DNA from: Acidobacteriota bacterium
Lineage (GTDB): Bacteria; Acidobacteriota; Terriglobia; Terriglobales; Acidobacteriaceae
Direction: 5' to 3'
DNA: 64,000 bases
NCBI GenBank assembly: GCA_021779935.1
Contig: JAJXZT010000049.1
Coordinates: 124,001-188,000, forward strand
Shown piece by piece: positions 45,885 through 54,223 of this stretch (positions within the stretch are counted from its first letter, which is position 1; each line of letters begins with the position of its first letter). The position numbers and the translations under genes are program-made. Under the pieces are notes generated by a model. The model made no database searches, was not told the origin of the DNA, and saw only the letters and a list, made by a program, of their open reading frames with translations.

Positions 45885-47213
45885 GTGTCCGCGACCAACT
45901 ACACAGTCGTGCAGTCCGATGTTCCTCTCGTCTGCCCTTTAGGCGACGAAGGCGAGATTGTGCTCGCCAGCGACAAGATGCTGCGCCTCATGGACGACGT
46001 TCGCCGCGTCGCCTCCGGGTCGGACGCAGTTCTCATCACCGGCGAAACCGGCAGCGGCAAGGAGTTAATCGCGCGCGCCGTCCATCAGGCTTCCTTGCGA
46101 TGCTCCAAGCCTTGGGTCGACATCAACTGCGGCGCGCTCCCTGACAACCTCGTTGAGAGTGAACTCTTCGGCTACGAGAAGGGAGCCTTCAGCGGCGCCG
46201 AAACTTCCAAGCCCGGACTCTTCGAACTCGCCAATCACGGCACGCTTTTCCTTGACGAGGTCGGCGAACTCGAGCCGCGCCTTCAGGTCAAACTCCTGCG
46301 TGTCCTTGATGGCGTTCCTTATTACCGTCTCGGCGGGACGAAGAAGGTCGATGTCGACGTGCGCATCGTTGCCGCCACCAATCAGCCGTTGGAGCGACAG
46401 ATTGAGTCCGGCTATTTCCGTCGTGACCTCTTCCATCGCCTCAGTCACTTCCAGTTGCGTGTGCCGCCGTTGCGCGAACGGCCGGAAGATGTGGTTGCGC
46501 TGGCGGAGTATTTCCTTCGCCGCCAGGAACCGGTCAAGACTCTGACCAGCGCGGCCATCGAGGTGTTGCAGTCGTACGCTTGGCCGGGCAATGTGCGGGA
46601 GTTGCAGAACGTCATACGTCAGGCGGCTTCGGCGGCTACCGGCGAGGAGATTCAGGCGCAGCATCTTCAGGCCTTGCGAACGTCGTTGCCCGGAGCAACC
46701 GTTCGCGCGCCCGGAACTCCGGATCTCGATGCAATGGAGCGCGAGGCAATCTTCGACATGCTCACTCGCACTGGAGGCCGCAAGACTTTGGCCGCGGAGC
46801 AGCTTGGCATTTCGCGCCGCACGCTCAGCCGCAAGCTCAAGCTCTACCAGGCGCAAGCTCCCGATCCTGCGCAACTCTCGGACCGGATCATTCTCAGTCC
46901 GTTTGCGTATCGTTGTCCGTTGCGCGTTCCGGTCTGGTTGCGCAACGCATCTGGAGGCAAGACGCGCGTCAGTAGCGAGAACCTGACGTTGGGCGGAATC
47001 GGAATCTCGGGACTTGACGATGCGCTCGCATATTCGGGACGTCTCCAGATCGAGTTCACGATTCCGGGCCGTTCGTTGCCCGCGACGATGGAGGGCGAGA
47101 TCGCCTGGGCCGATAATTCGGGCGCGGCAGGATTGCGCTTCGTGCACGTTCCTTCCAGCGTGCAGATGGATATCGCTTACTGGCTGAAGCAGCAGAAGTC
47201 GGAGATGCAGTGA
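45885..47213 (+). CDS. Sigma-54-dependent activator with C-terminal PilZ domain
   Basis: The 442-residue protein starts at GTG 45885. It has no receiver or GAF input domain: the AAA+ domain starts at about residue 25. Walker A is GETGSGKE (53-60), the sigma-54 loop is GAFSGA (100-105, Ser for the usual Thr), and Walker B is TLFLDEVGEL. A Fis-type HTH (LAAEQLGISRRTLSRKL, about 302-318) follows. A PilZ domain then fills 335-440 with R-x-x-x-R (RCPLR) and N-L-T-L-G-G, the c-di-GMP-binding signature. This domain order is unusual; c-di-GMP is the predicted input. The target is unknown, with the divergent S8 genes as the nearest candidates. Confidence 0.9.
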   Translation: MSATNYTVVQSDVPLVCPLGDEGEIVLASDKMLRLMDDVRRVASGSDAVLITGETGSGKELIARAVHQASLRCSKPWVDINCGALPDNLVESELFGYEKGAFSGAETSKPGLFELANHGTLFLDEVGELEPRLQVKLLRVLDGVPYYRLGGTKKVDVDVRIVAATNQPLERQIESGYFRRDLFHRLSHFQLRVPPLRERPEDVVALAEYFLRRQEPVKTLTSAAIEVLQSYAWPGNVRELQNVIRQAASAATGEEIQAQHLQALRTSLPGATVRAPGTPDLDAMEREAIFDMLTRTGGRKTLAAEQLGISRRTLSRKLKLYQAQAPDPAQLSDRIILSPFAYRCPLRVPVWLRNASGGKTRVSSENLTLGGIGISGLDDALAYSGRLQIEFTIPGRSLPATMEGEIAWADNSGAAGLRFVHVPSSVQMDIAYWLKQQKSEMQ

Positions 47214-47255
47214 TTCCCGGCGAATCCCGCTAGAATAGAGGCGGGGAAAACCAGG

Positions 47256-48206
47256 ATGGCGAATCCGAATCGTGTTGCAATCGTGGGACTGGGAAATGTT
47301 GGCGCGAGCTTCGCGTATGCGTTGCTGCTGAGCGGACTGGCTGCCGAAATCGTATTGATTGATGTGAATGTATCAAAGGCCGAAGGCGAGGCCATGGACC
47401 TGAACCATGCCGTGCCCTTCGCCCACCCCACACGGGTCTGGGCGGGCAGCTACGCCGACTGTGCCGGAGCGGCGGTCACGGTCATCACGGCCGGGGCCAA
47501 CCAGAAGCCCGGCGAAACCCGGCTCGACCTTGTCCAGCGCAACGCGAAGATCTTCGGCTCGATCGTTCCGCGCGTGGTGGAAAACAATCCCGGCGGCATC
47601 CTGCTGGTCGCCACCAACCCGGTCGATGCGCTCACCTACTTCAGTTGGAAACTCTCCGGCCTACCCTGGACGCGGGTGCTCGGCTCGGGCACCATCCTCG
47701 ATACGGCGCGTTTCCGCTACCTGCTCAGCCAGCACTTCGCGGTCGACGCGCGCAGCGTCCACGGCTTCATCCTCGGCGAGCATGGCGACAGCGAAGTGCC
47801 CGCCTGGTCGCTGGCCAACATCGCCGGCATGAGGCTCGCGGACTACTGCCGCCTGCAGGGCATCCCCTGCGACCAGGCCACGCTCGACGGCATCTACCGC
47901 CAGACGCGCGACGCCGCCTACGAGATCATCCAGCGCAAGGGCGCGACGTACTATGCCGTGGCCGCCGGACTGATGCGCATCGTCGAGGCCATCCTGCGCG
48001 ACCAGCGCACGGTGCTCTCGGTCTCCGCGCTGGTGCAGGGTTTCTGCGGCATACAGGATGTCTGCCTCAGCTTGCCTGCGGTGATCCATCGCGACGGCAT
48101 CGAACGCGTGCTGCAACTCGACCTGACCGAGGACGAACAAAACCGCCTGCGCCACTCCGCCGACGTCCTGCGCCAGACGCTCCAGCAGATCGATCTGCCG
48201 AAGTGA
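47256..48206 (+). CDS. ldh: L-lactate dehydrogenase
   Basis: The 316-residue NAD-dependent enzyme has Rossmann motif GLGNVG, catalytic-loop GANQKPGETR with Gln83, and active-site GEHGDSEVP. Gln rather than Arg at the specificity position marks lactate over malate dehydrogenase. Codons are visibly richer in final G/C than in the flanking genes after about codon 45. A 9-bp repeat tract follows the stop by 41 bp. Confidence 0.9.
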   Translation: MANPNRVAIVGLGNVGASFAYALLLSGLAAEIVLIDVNVSKAEGEAMDLNHAVPFAHPTRVWAGSYADCAGAAVTVITAGANQKPGETRLDLVQRNAKIFGSIVPRVVENNPGGILLVATNPVDALTYFSWKLSGLPWTRVLGSGTILDTARFRYLLSQHFAVDARSVHGFILGEHGDSEVPAWSLANIAGMRLADYCRLQGIPCDQATLDGIYRQTRDAAYEIIQRKGATYYAVAAGLMRIVEAILRDQRTVLSVSALVQGFCGIQDVCLSLPAVIHRDGIERVLQLDLTEDEQNRLRHSADVLRQTLQQIDLPK

Positions 48207-48246
48207 GTGATACCCCACCCGCGTCCTCTTGACAGGTGACAAAGAC

Positions 48247-48282
48247 AGTTTCGGAGGTTTCGGATGTTGCGGAGGTTTCGAA
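48247..48282 (+). repeat. Four-unit 9-bp repeat, NGTTTCGGA type
   Basis: Units AGTTTCGGA, GGTTTCGGA, TGTTGCGGA, GGTTTCGAA run in tandem (48247-48282). The same unit flanks the four-helix-bundle gene at 63.3-63.9 kb. No gene of that family is found here, so this is a solo tract. Confidence 0.85.
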
Positions 48283-48340
48283 AGGCAAAAGCGAAGGATG
48301 AACGCAGAGGCCGCGGAGGGGCGCAGAGGGATTGTCGATC

Positions 48341-48664
48341 TCAGGCGCAGGCGTTGCGGGCGGTTGCGGGGAGGGGACGAACATTCTGGGCGATCTTGTG
48401 CGCCAGTTCGTCTTCGGCGACTTCAAGGTCGTAGGCGGACTGAAGGTTGAGCCAGAAGCGCGCGCTGGTATTGAAATAACGGGCCAGCCGGAGGGCGGTG
48501 TCCGGCGTAATGGCGCGGCGCTCGTGTACGATCTCCGCGATGCGCGTCACCGGCACGTGAAGATCGAGCGCCAGCCGGTTCATGCTCAGCCGCAGCGGAA
48601 CCATGTACTCCTCGCGCAGAATCTCGCCGGGATGAATCGGAGGAAGTTTCCGGGACTTAGCCAT
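48341..48664 (-). CDS. higA: HigA-family antitoxin (XRE-type HTH)
   Basis: The 107-residue protein contains IHPGEILREEYMVPLRLSMN, the canonical HigA N-terminus, then an HTH (ALDLHVPVTRIAEIVHERR, in part) and NTSARFWLNLQSAYDLE. ATG 48664 is preceded by AGGAGA. It normally follows higB and represses the operon while neutralising the toxin. Here the preceding higB is truncated, so the antitoxin is probably an orphan. Confidence 0.9.
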   Translation of the reverse strand: MAKSRKLPPIHPGEILREEYMVPLRLSMNRLALDLHVPVTRIAEIVHERRAITPDTALRLARYFNTSARFWLNLQSAYDLEVAEDELAHKIAQNVRPLPATARNACA

Positions 48665-48672
48665 GGTGTCTC

Positions 48673-48819
48673 CTAGTGGTAATCGGTGATCTCGACATCG
48701 TGCGCATCGCCATCCTTCCAGAGAAAGCAAACGCGCCACTGATCGTTGATTCGGATGCTGTACTGTCCCTCGCGGTCGCCGTGCAGCGCTTCGAGACGAT
48801 TTCCCGGTGAGGGGACGCG
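48673..48819 (-). pseudogene. higB: 5'-truncated higB toxin (RelE/HigB fold)
   Basis: On the minus strand, the frame ending at TAG 48673-48675 encodes [20 protein letters not shown], followed by [27 protein letters not shown] (shown in part). This is the C-terminal half of HigB. About 45 N-terminal residues are missing: upstream of 48819 the frame is open to a TAG near 48895 but lacks family similarity and a good start. The toxin is probably inactive. Confidence 0.75.
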
Positions 48820-48894
48820 TCCTCCCACATTATCGCTGAACAAAAGGGCGCGGTCGAAAGGCGCCCGATGTAGTTGCCCTCGAGACCGATCTTT

Positions 48895-49365
48895 CTACCG
48901 AGTGTAACCAGATATATCCTGCCAGTCGCTACGAGAAGACAGCACTTTGTCCGCTTTAGGTCGGCGCTCAAATTTCACATAATCGCAGACAGTACACTTT
49001 CTTCGAAGGCCATCATTTCCCCATTCTTCAAGCGGCGGGAGGAAAACCTCTTTGCCATCCTTCTGGAAACATTTCGGACAAAGGGGAGAATCGTCGCCAT
49101 CTTTGTAGAAGTACCCGAACTCACCTTTGAGTTTGACGTTTTCTTTTTGAAGGAGCCTTTTCCGGAGTTCTTCGTTATCATCCGAGAGCTTGTTAACTTC
49201 GTCTTTGACTTCCATAAGGGCATCCTGAATCTCGCTGAGCTTCTGCTTCAGCTCGATATCTTTAGAATGCTTTGCAAACTCTCGGGCCTGATTAAGGAGG
49301 CCCAAGGCACCGTTTAAGGTATTTACGATAAGGGTTGCCGGCAATTGGTCTGTCATGCCGGGCAT
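48895..49365 (-). CDS. Coiled-coil zinc-ribbon hypothetical protein
   Basis: The 156-residue protein has an N-terminal helix and a heptad-rich coiled coil (about 35-75, KQKLSEIQDALMEVKDEVNK). A zinc-ribbon-like C-terminus has CPKC and CTVC pairs separated by about 28 residues, around GKEVFLPPLEEW. Family function unknown; similar small proteins are scattered in bacterial accessory DNA. Its stop falls exactly at the edge of the truncated higB, suggesting arrival with the event that cut higB. ATG 49356 is an alternative start. Confidence 0.7.
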   Translation of the reverse strand: MPGMTDQLPATLIVNTLNGALGLLNQAREFAKHSKDIELKQKLSEIQDALMEVKDEVNKLSDDNEELRKRLLQKENVKLKGEFGYFYKDGDDSPLCPKCFQKDGKEVFLPPLEEWGNDGLRRKCTVCDYVKFERRPKADKVLSSRSDWQDISGYTR

Positions 49366-49607
49366 TGTACGTCCTCGTGTGGCTAACTTCTAGCGGCTTG
49401 CGCGAGCCACGTTGCATTGTCCCCGCGTTATTACCCGACAATAGGGAGCGAACCAGAGACACCCAGGCGGGTGAGCGTCGATGTCCCACAGGTGTTCTAT
49501 ATCTGAGAGTGAACCTTTGTGTCTCAAATTCATTTTCAGCAGCGATGTAAGAGGAGTAAGATTCCGCAGAATTCCACATTGTGATTAATCTATGTGCCGA
49601 GGCGGAT

Positions 49608-50186
49608 ATGAAGCGAACCCTTGTACATGTTCTTATATGCTCTGCTTTGGTTCTGATCGGATGTAATCGGATGTCTGAGCGGTTCCGACACGATGCATCG
49701 TATGCGTATGAACTTGTCCTGTCGGCTGACAACGGAAACACGGTTCTAGAAGCCGATGTCCAAAAGGCAATGGCAACTGTGAGGGCCGACGCAAAGACGC
49801 CTCAGGAGCGTAGAGCAATCGAGGCGATTGAGAGCTATCTGACTGCGATTAAAGGGGCGGACAACACACCACTTGATCGTCGCTACGTTGAAGTGTGCCG
49901 ATGGGAAGCCGCCAAACAACTCGACCGCCAACCGCCAACGCTCACCAGACCCGCTCAGATGGGCGTTTGCAACAGTCTAAGGGATATAAGGCGACAACGG
50001 GCAGCCGTTGAGTGGAATTGCAACCATAGTGATTCGGAATTGAACGGGTATGAATCCAAACTAGACACAATAAAAGGAAATCCCTCCGAATGGCTACGCG
50101 TCTACTCGGAGCGCAACGTTCGTCAGCAGGTAGTCAAGGAAAACTGCAAGAAGTTGGCAGATTCACAATTGCCGCCGATTCCGTAA
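49608..50186 (+). CDS. Hypothetical lipoprotein
   Basis: The 192-residue protein has a lipoprotein signal peptide MKRTLVHVLICSALVLIGC (Cys19 lipobox). A hydrophilic, mostly helical mature part follows with five further Cys and many charged residues. ATG 49608 follows GAGGCGG; earlier starts lengthen only the N-region. No family recognised. Confidence 0.7.
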   Translation: MKRTLVHVLICSALVLIGCNRMSERFRHDASYAYELVLSADNGNTVLEADVQKAMATVRADAKTPQERRAIEAIESYLTAIKGADNTPLDRRYVEVCRWEAAKQLDRQPPTLTRPAQMGVCNSLRDIRRQRAAVEWNCNHSDSELNGYESKLDTIKGNPSEWLRVYSERNVRQQVVKENCKKLADSQLPPIP

Positions 50187-50224
50187 GAGAGGATCGGATG
50201 CATGGAATAGACTTTGCCGGGCAC

Positions 50225-50261
50225 CCCACGTTCGCGCCCTTCTTCTGGGCGATAACGTGGG
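50225..50261. other. Intergenic two-part hairpin
   Basis: CCCACGTT (50225-50232) pairs with AACGTGGG (50254-50261), with an inner CGCCC (50235-50239) / GGGCG (50247-50251). A second related motif (GGGGCACCCTCACG) lies near 50350. Similar GC-rich hairpins with 'GGCACCCCA' flanks are common intergenic repeats in this phylum. No T-run is present. Confidence 0.5.
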
Positions 50262-50456
50262 TATGATGCAATACTGAAACTCAGCCATTAGTGCGATTCC
50301 TATGCCGCGCGATCTCCATCGTGATCCCATCCTTCGCGATGCTCAGGATGGGGCACCCTCACGTGAAAAGTTAAAAGGATAAAGAGGAAAGTAGATCCCT
50401 GCTGTGCGGTGAAGAGGGGTGCGAGTTCAGACGGGAGCCATGCCCGACGGCAAGAC

Positions 50457-50807
50457 TCACCGTCCGTGGTGCGTGATCCCGATGATGCGGACGACGCGTT
50501 CGATTTCGGCGTATTCGTCGGGGGTGAGGCCGTCGAACGAGATGCCGTAGCGGAAGCCGTTACGGTTGCGGATTTCGCCTTTCACCCCAAAGCGTACGTG
50601 CGAGTGCGGCAGTTCAAACGAAAGCTGGACGGCGTCGCCTACGGCACAATCGGCGGGAACATAGACGGCGATGCCGCCGCATCCGATATCCTCGGCGCGT
50701 CCGAGTACGGCTTGTCCGTGCGGCGGAAATACGCGCACAGAGATGTCCACGGGTACGCGCGGATGCAGCCTGATGCTGGTGTGGGCAAGTTGAGCTTCCA
50801 AATTCAT
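50457..50807 (-). CDS. Stand-alone PilZ domain protein
   Basis: The 116-residue protein has R-L-H-P-R (RxxxR) and D-I-G-C-G-G, where the usual Ser of (D/N)xSxxG is Gly. ISFDGLTPDEYAEIERVVRI forms the C-terminal helix. It probably binds c-di-GMP, perhaps weakly. Start chosen at ATG 50807; a longer frame up to 50900 shows no ribosome site. Confidence 0.8.
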   Translation of the reverse strand: MNLEAQLAHTSIRLHPRVPVDISVRVFPPHGQAVLGRAEDIGCGGIAVYVPADCAVGDAVQLSFELPHSHVRFGVKGEIRNRNGFRYGISFDGLTPDEYAEIERVVRIIGITHHGR

Positions 50808-51229
50808 CGTGAGCCAGCTTAGTGTCGGGAAACGTTGCGGAAGAAGAGAACTGCCGTCGCAGATATCAAAGCGGCATGGAACCCATGCGGCACTTCTCAC
50901 TGCGAACTACTCATTCTCTCATCATCATTTCCGGTGGAAATGATGCACCCTCGGTCAATCGCCGAGGTTTATAACATCCAAAACGTTACCGACAATGACT
51001 TTGTCTTACAGCCACGCGCAAGGCGTGTCACACCTGGGATTCCTGCAATCATTTTCGTCGAGAGGCAAGGGAATGGCGAATGATTTTCCGCTGAATTCCT
51101 GTATCGAAGGTAACCGTCAGGGAGGGGGAGTTTCGAGAGTCGAGATGGACAACATTGCTTCCCACGCAAGCAAAGGAAGCTTGCATGGGCCACCCAAGCA
51201 TTAATAAATCGATGATTGCAAATATATAG
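50808..51229. other. 422-bp intergenic region with two palindromes
   Basis: No credible gene. ATCATTTCC (50924-50932) and GGAAATGAT (50936-50944) are a perfect 9-bp inverted repeat around GGT. CCTCGG (50949-50954) and CCGAGG (50962-50967) form a second stem. They could be operators for the pilZ gene or a small RNA; no terminator T-run. Confidence 0.5.
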
Positions 51230-52462
51230 TTACTGCTTCCCGTAGTAGCCGTCGCGGGTCTGGACGATGAGCCCCTTCTTCGCCGCCAGGGTGATCTTGT
51301 GATAGCCGGTGGCGTTATCCACGGTGTCGGGGGTAAAGCCGAGGCTGTACTGGTTGCGGAGTTCTTCCTGGATCGTCTTATAGATCTCTTCGATGGGATG
51401 CTTCTTGGAGACTTCGAAGAGCCGTCCGCCGGTTTCGTTCGAGATCTGCGCGAGGATTTTCTTGCCGTCGGGACGGTTGCGCTCGGGCATTCTTCGTCCG
51501 CCGCCACCACCTGGCCATCCGCCACCGCCACCGCCGGGCCAACCCATACCGCCGCGTCGCCCGCCGCGTCCCATGCCGCCACGGCGATCCATGTCGCGGA
51601 AGCCGCCGCCTTCGTCCCCCTTGAAGAGGATGGAGTAGACGACGGTGTTGGCGCGTTGCGCGGATTCCAGCGCGCTGACGAGCGAGACCTTGCTGCCGAT
51701 ATCGACGCCGTCGGAGAGGATGATGAGCGCCTTGCGTCCGTGCTGTTTGGCCATCAGTTCGTTGGAGGCGAGGTAGACGGCGTCATAGAGGCGCGTGCCC
51801 ATGCCGCGCATCCCCATGCCGCCTCGGCCGCGATCATCACCGCTGCGCCGCGGATACTGGCCTCCGCCGTTGGGATCATTAGGATCGTTGCCTCCGCCGT
51901 CCTGCCGTCGCGAGAGTTCCGGCTGCTGCACGGAGAGCGATTGCAATCCTGCCTGTAGCTTGGAGCGCGACGAAGTGAGGTCCTCGAGGAGTTCGACCTG
52001 GTGATCGAAGTGGATGAGGAACGCCTTGTCCTTGTCCTCGCGCAGCATCTGGTCGAGAAAGGTGTAACTGGCGCTGCGTTCCTTGTCGATGACGCTGCGC
52101 TGGCTCAGGCTGGTGTCGACCAGCAGGCCGAGCGTGAGCGGGAGATCGGTTTCGCGCGAGAAGTAACGGATGGTCTGCGGATGGCCGTCGGCCTGGAGCG
52201 TGAAGTCATCCTTCGTCAGATTATTGATGATGTGGTCGTGCTTGTCGCGCACGGTGGCGTAGACGTTGACCACGTTGACATCGACGGAGATGGTGGACGG
52301 CTTCTGCGCGAAGAGCAGTGCGGGGTTGCAAAGCAAAACGAGCGTGGGCAGGAGCATCCATAGCCATTGCAGACGGCAATAGCGTAACTTCCGGCACGAT
52401 TGTGCTGTCATCGGAACGATCCAGTAGGGGGGTGCCGTCGCGCGGGCAGGCGCAATGGACAT
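51230..52462 (-). CDS. Secreted von Willebrand factor A domain protein with Gly-rich inserts
   Basis: The 410-residue protein has an export signal ending PALLFAQ, then VDVNVVNVYATVRDKHDHII (Acidobacteriota VWFA-protein N-domain). A VWA domain with an intact MIDAS D-T-S-L-S follows. Two long low-complexity insertions rich in Gly, Arg, Asp, Met and Trp interrupt the domain. ATG 52462 is preferred because GGGGGAG precedes it; ATG 52411 would give a shorter signal. The C-terminus (QYSLGFTPDT, then YHKITL) is shared with the two paralogues at 57 and 60 kb. Function unknown; presumed protein-protein contact at the envelope. Confidence 0.85.
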   Translation of the reverse strand: MSIAPARATAPPYWIVPMTAQSCRKLRYCRLQWLWMLLPTLVLLCNPALLFAQKPSTISVDVNVVNVYATVRDKHDHIINNLTKDDFTLQADGHPQTIRYFSRETDLPLTLGLLVDTSLSQRSVIDKERSASYTFLDQMLREDKDKAFLIHFDHQVELLEDLTSSRSKLQAGLQSLSVQQPELSRRQDGGGNDPNDPNGGGQYPRRSGDDRGRGGMGMRGMGTRLYDAVYLASNELMAKQHGRKALIILSDGVDIGSKVSLVSALESAQRANTVVYSILFKGDEGGGFRDMDRRGGMGRGGRRGGMGWPGGGGGGWPGGGGGRRMPERNRPDGKKILAQISNETGGRLFEVSKKHPIEEIYKTIQEELRNQYSLGFTPDTVDNATGYHKITLAAKKGLIVQTRDGYYGKQ

Positions 52463-52529
52463 AACGACTCCCCCCGCATAACCAAACACGAGTGGGGAAG
52501 AATAGTAGCGGCGGACAGCTTCAGTCTGA

Positions 52530-52563
52530 GCAAAGCAAAACGCCCTGACCATTGGCCAGGGCG
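52530..52563 (-). terminator. Terminator of glnA
   Basis: CGCCCTG (52541-52547) pairs with CAGGGCG (52557-52563). On the minus strand the stem is followed by TTTTGCTTTGC. It lies 18 bp past the glnA stop and upstream of the VWA gene. Confidence 0.8.
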
Positions 52564-52580
52564 CTTGCGGAGTATTCAGT

Positions 52581-54011
52581 CTAGAACTGGTTCCAGAGGT
52601 ATTGGTTGTAGACGTCGTGGTGATATTGCACCTCCGGCGCCTTGACGAAGGTGCCGAGCAGGCGGGCGCAGCGGTCGGCTGAAGCCTGCTTCAGGTCGGC
52701 GTAGCGGCCCTTTACGTCCTCGCCCAGCAGGGTCGTTGTCCAGTCGGCGGTGCGGAAATTCTCCAGCGCGGTGTAGATATTGTCCGGCAGGTAGCGTTCG
52801 GCCTGGCGCAGGTTCTTGATCTTTGCCGTCTGGCCGTCGAGGCCCGACTTGAAAACCGAGAGCATGACCATGTAGGGGTTGGCGTCGGGACCGACCGAGC
52901 GAACTTCCACGCGGGCGCTCTTTTCGTTGCCGATGGGGATGCGCACCATGGAGCCGCGGTCAACGGCCGAAGCCTTGATCTGGTTCGGCGCTTCAAAGTG
53001 CGGATCGAGGCGGCGATAGGCGTTGACGCTGGCGTTGAGCAGCAGGCAGATGTCGTTGGCGTGCGTCAGAATGCGATCGACGAACGACCACGCGAACTTG
53101 CTCATGTTCTCTTCGCCCTTGGGATCCCAGAAGAGGTTCTTGCCGTTCTTGCTGACGGAAACGTTGGTGTGCATGCCGTTTCCGTTGACGCCGACAACCG
53201 GCTTGGGCAGGAACGATGCGGTCAATCCCATGCGCGTGGCCACCTGGCGGCAAATCAGCTTGTAGAGCTGGATGTGGTCGGCGGCGGCGACGACTTCCGA
53301 ATACCCGTAGTTGATTTCGAACTGCGAAGGCGCGACTTCCGGATGGTCCTTCTCGTTCTGGAAGCCCATGGCGCGCTGCACTTCCGCCGTGGTGTCAATG
53401 AAGGTGCGCAGCGGATCGCCGGGCAGCGAGTGGTAGTAGCCGCCGGTGTTGACGTACTCGAACTTGCCGGTCTCGTGGTAGCGGCGCTCGGCGTCGGATC
53501 CCTGGAAGAGGAAGCCCTCGATTTCGTTGGCGGCGTTGAGCGTGTAGCCCTGCTTGGCGTGGAGTTCCTCGGCATAGCCCTTGAGCATGCCGCGGATGTC
53601 GCCGGTGTAGGGCGTACCACCCTTGTCGATGACGTCGCCGAAGACCAGCACCTTGCCGGAGCCGAAGACGTCGGCGGGCGCCCAATAGAAGGCGCTCCAG
53701 TCGATGCCGAGGCGAAGGTCGCTCTCGCGCTGCGCGGTAAAGCCGCGGATGGAGGAGCCGTCAAAGGTCAGGTTGTCGTAGCTCTTTACGAGGAACTTCT
53801 TGTCGTAGTCGAGCATGTGCAGACGGCCTTCAAGGTCGCTGAAAAGCACGGTGACTGCCTTGATGCGCTTCTCGTCGGCCAGGTACTTGAGCCGTTCTTC
53901 CTGGATCTTGTGGAAGGGAACGCGCTTCAAACGCTGTTCCTTTGCGTTCAGGTTCAGCTCTTCCAACTCGTCATAGGAGAGCGCCAAAAAGTTACGCAGT
54001 TCTGTCGACAT
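52581..54011 (-). CDS. glnA: Glutamine synthetase
   Basis: The 476-residue type-I enzyme makes glutamine from glutamate, ammonia and ATP. DGSSIRGF, NEIEGFLF, GVNGNGMHTNVSVSKNGKN and PNQIKASAVDRGSMVRIP are catalytic segments. The C-terminal part lacks an obvious NLYDLP adenylylation loop, so GlnE-type control is doubtful. Single gene with its own terminator. It complements gdhA at 0.9-2.2 kb. About 50 N-terminal residues before the beta-grasp domain are somewhat long. Confidence 0.94.
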   Translation of the reverse strand: MSTELRNFLALSYDELEELNLNAKEQRLKRVPFHKIQEERLKYLADEKRIKAVTVLFSDLEGRLHMLDYDKKFLVKSYDNLTFDGSSIRGFTAQRESDLRLGIDWSAFYWAPADVFGSGKVLVFGDVIDKGGTPYTGDIRGMLKGYAEELHAKQGYTLNAANEIEGFLFQGSDAERRYHETGKFEYVNTGGYYHSLPGDPLRTFIDTTAEVQRAMGFQNEKDHPEVAPSQFEINYGYSEVVAAADHIQLYKLICRQVATRMGLTASFLPKPVVGVNGNGMHTNVSVSKNGKNLFWDPKGEENMSKFAWSFVDRILTHANDICLLLNASVNAYRRLDPHFEAPNQIKASAVDRGSMVRIPIGNEKSARVEVRSVGPDANPYMVMLSVFKSGLDGQTAKIKNLRQAERYLPDNIYTALENFRTADWTTTLLGEDVKGRYADLKQASADRCARLLGTFVKAPEVQYHHDVYNQYLWNQF

Positions 54012-54223
54012 GAATCTCCTCGGTTGTCGGTGGTGACGGTAAAGCGATGCGGGACCAATCGCTCTACCACTAGCCTATCCGCCAGCCGAGGACGTAAACA
54101 AATTCAAAGGATTTATGAGGCGTATCAGGGAAACTTATAGCAAAGTGCCCCGCCAAAAGGTGGGGGATGGGGATCGCACGCCGACCGCTCGCCGGAGAAC
54201 TCGCGCCATATGTCCCGCGCAGG

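Noticed and set aside
47256-48206. Malate dehydrogenase
   Set aside because: The specificity position is Gln (GANQKPGETR), as in lactate dehydrogenases, not Arg.
48657-48971. 104-codon minus-strand frame as higB
   Set aside because: Wrong frame; the HigB-like sequence is in another frame ending at 48673 and is truncated.
49581-49607. Upstream extension of the lipoprotein gene
   Set aside because: Starting at 49608 gives a proper ribosome site and signal peptide; the extension adds a charged stretch before it.
50835-51083. 82-codon plus-strand frame in the pilZ-VWA spacer
   Set aside because: No ribosome site, no recognisable motif, and it crosses two palindromes.
52998-54140. 380-codon plus-strand frame opposite glnA
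   Set aside because: Antisense of glutamine synthetase with Val/Ala-rich low-complexity product; not a gene.
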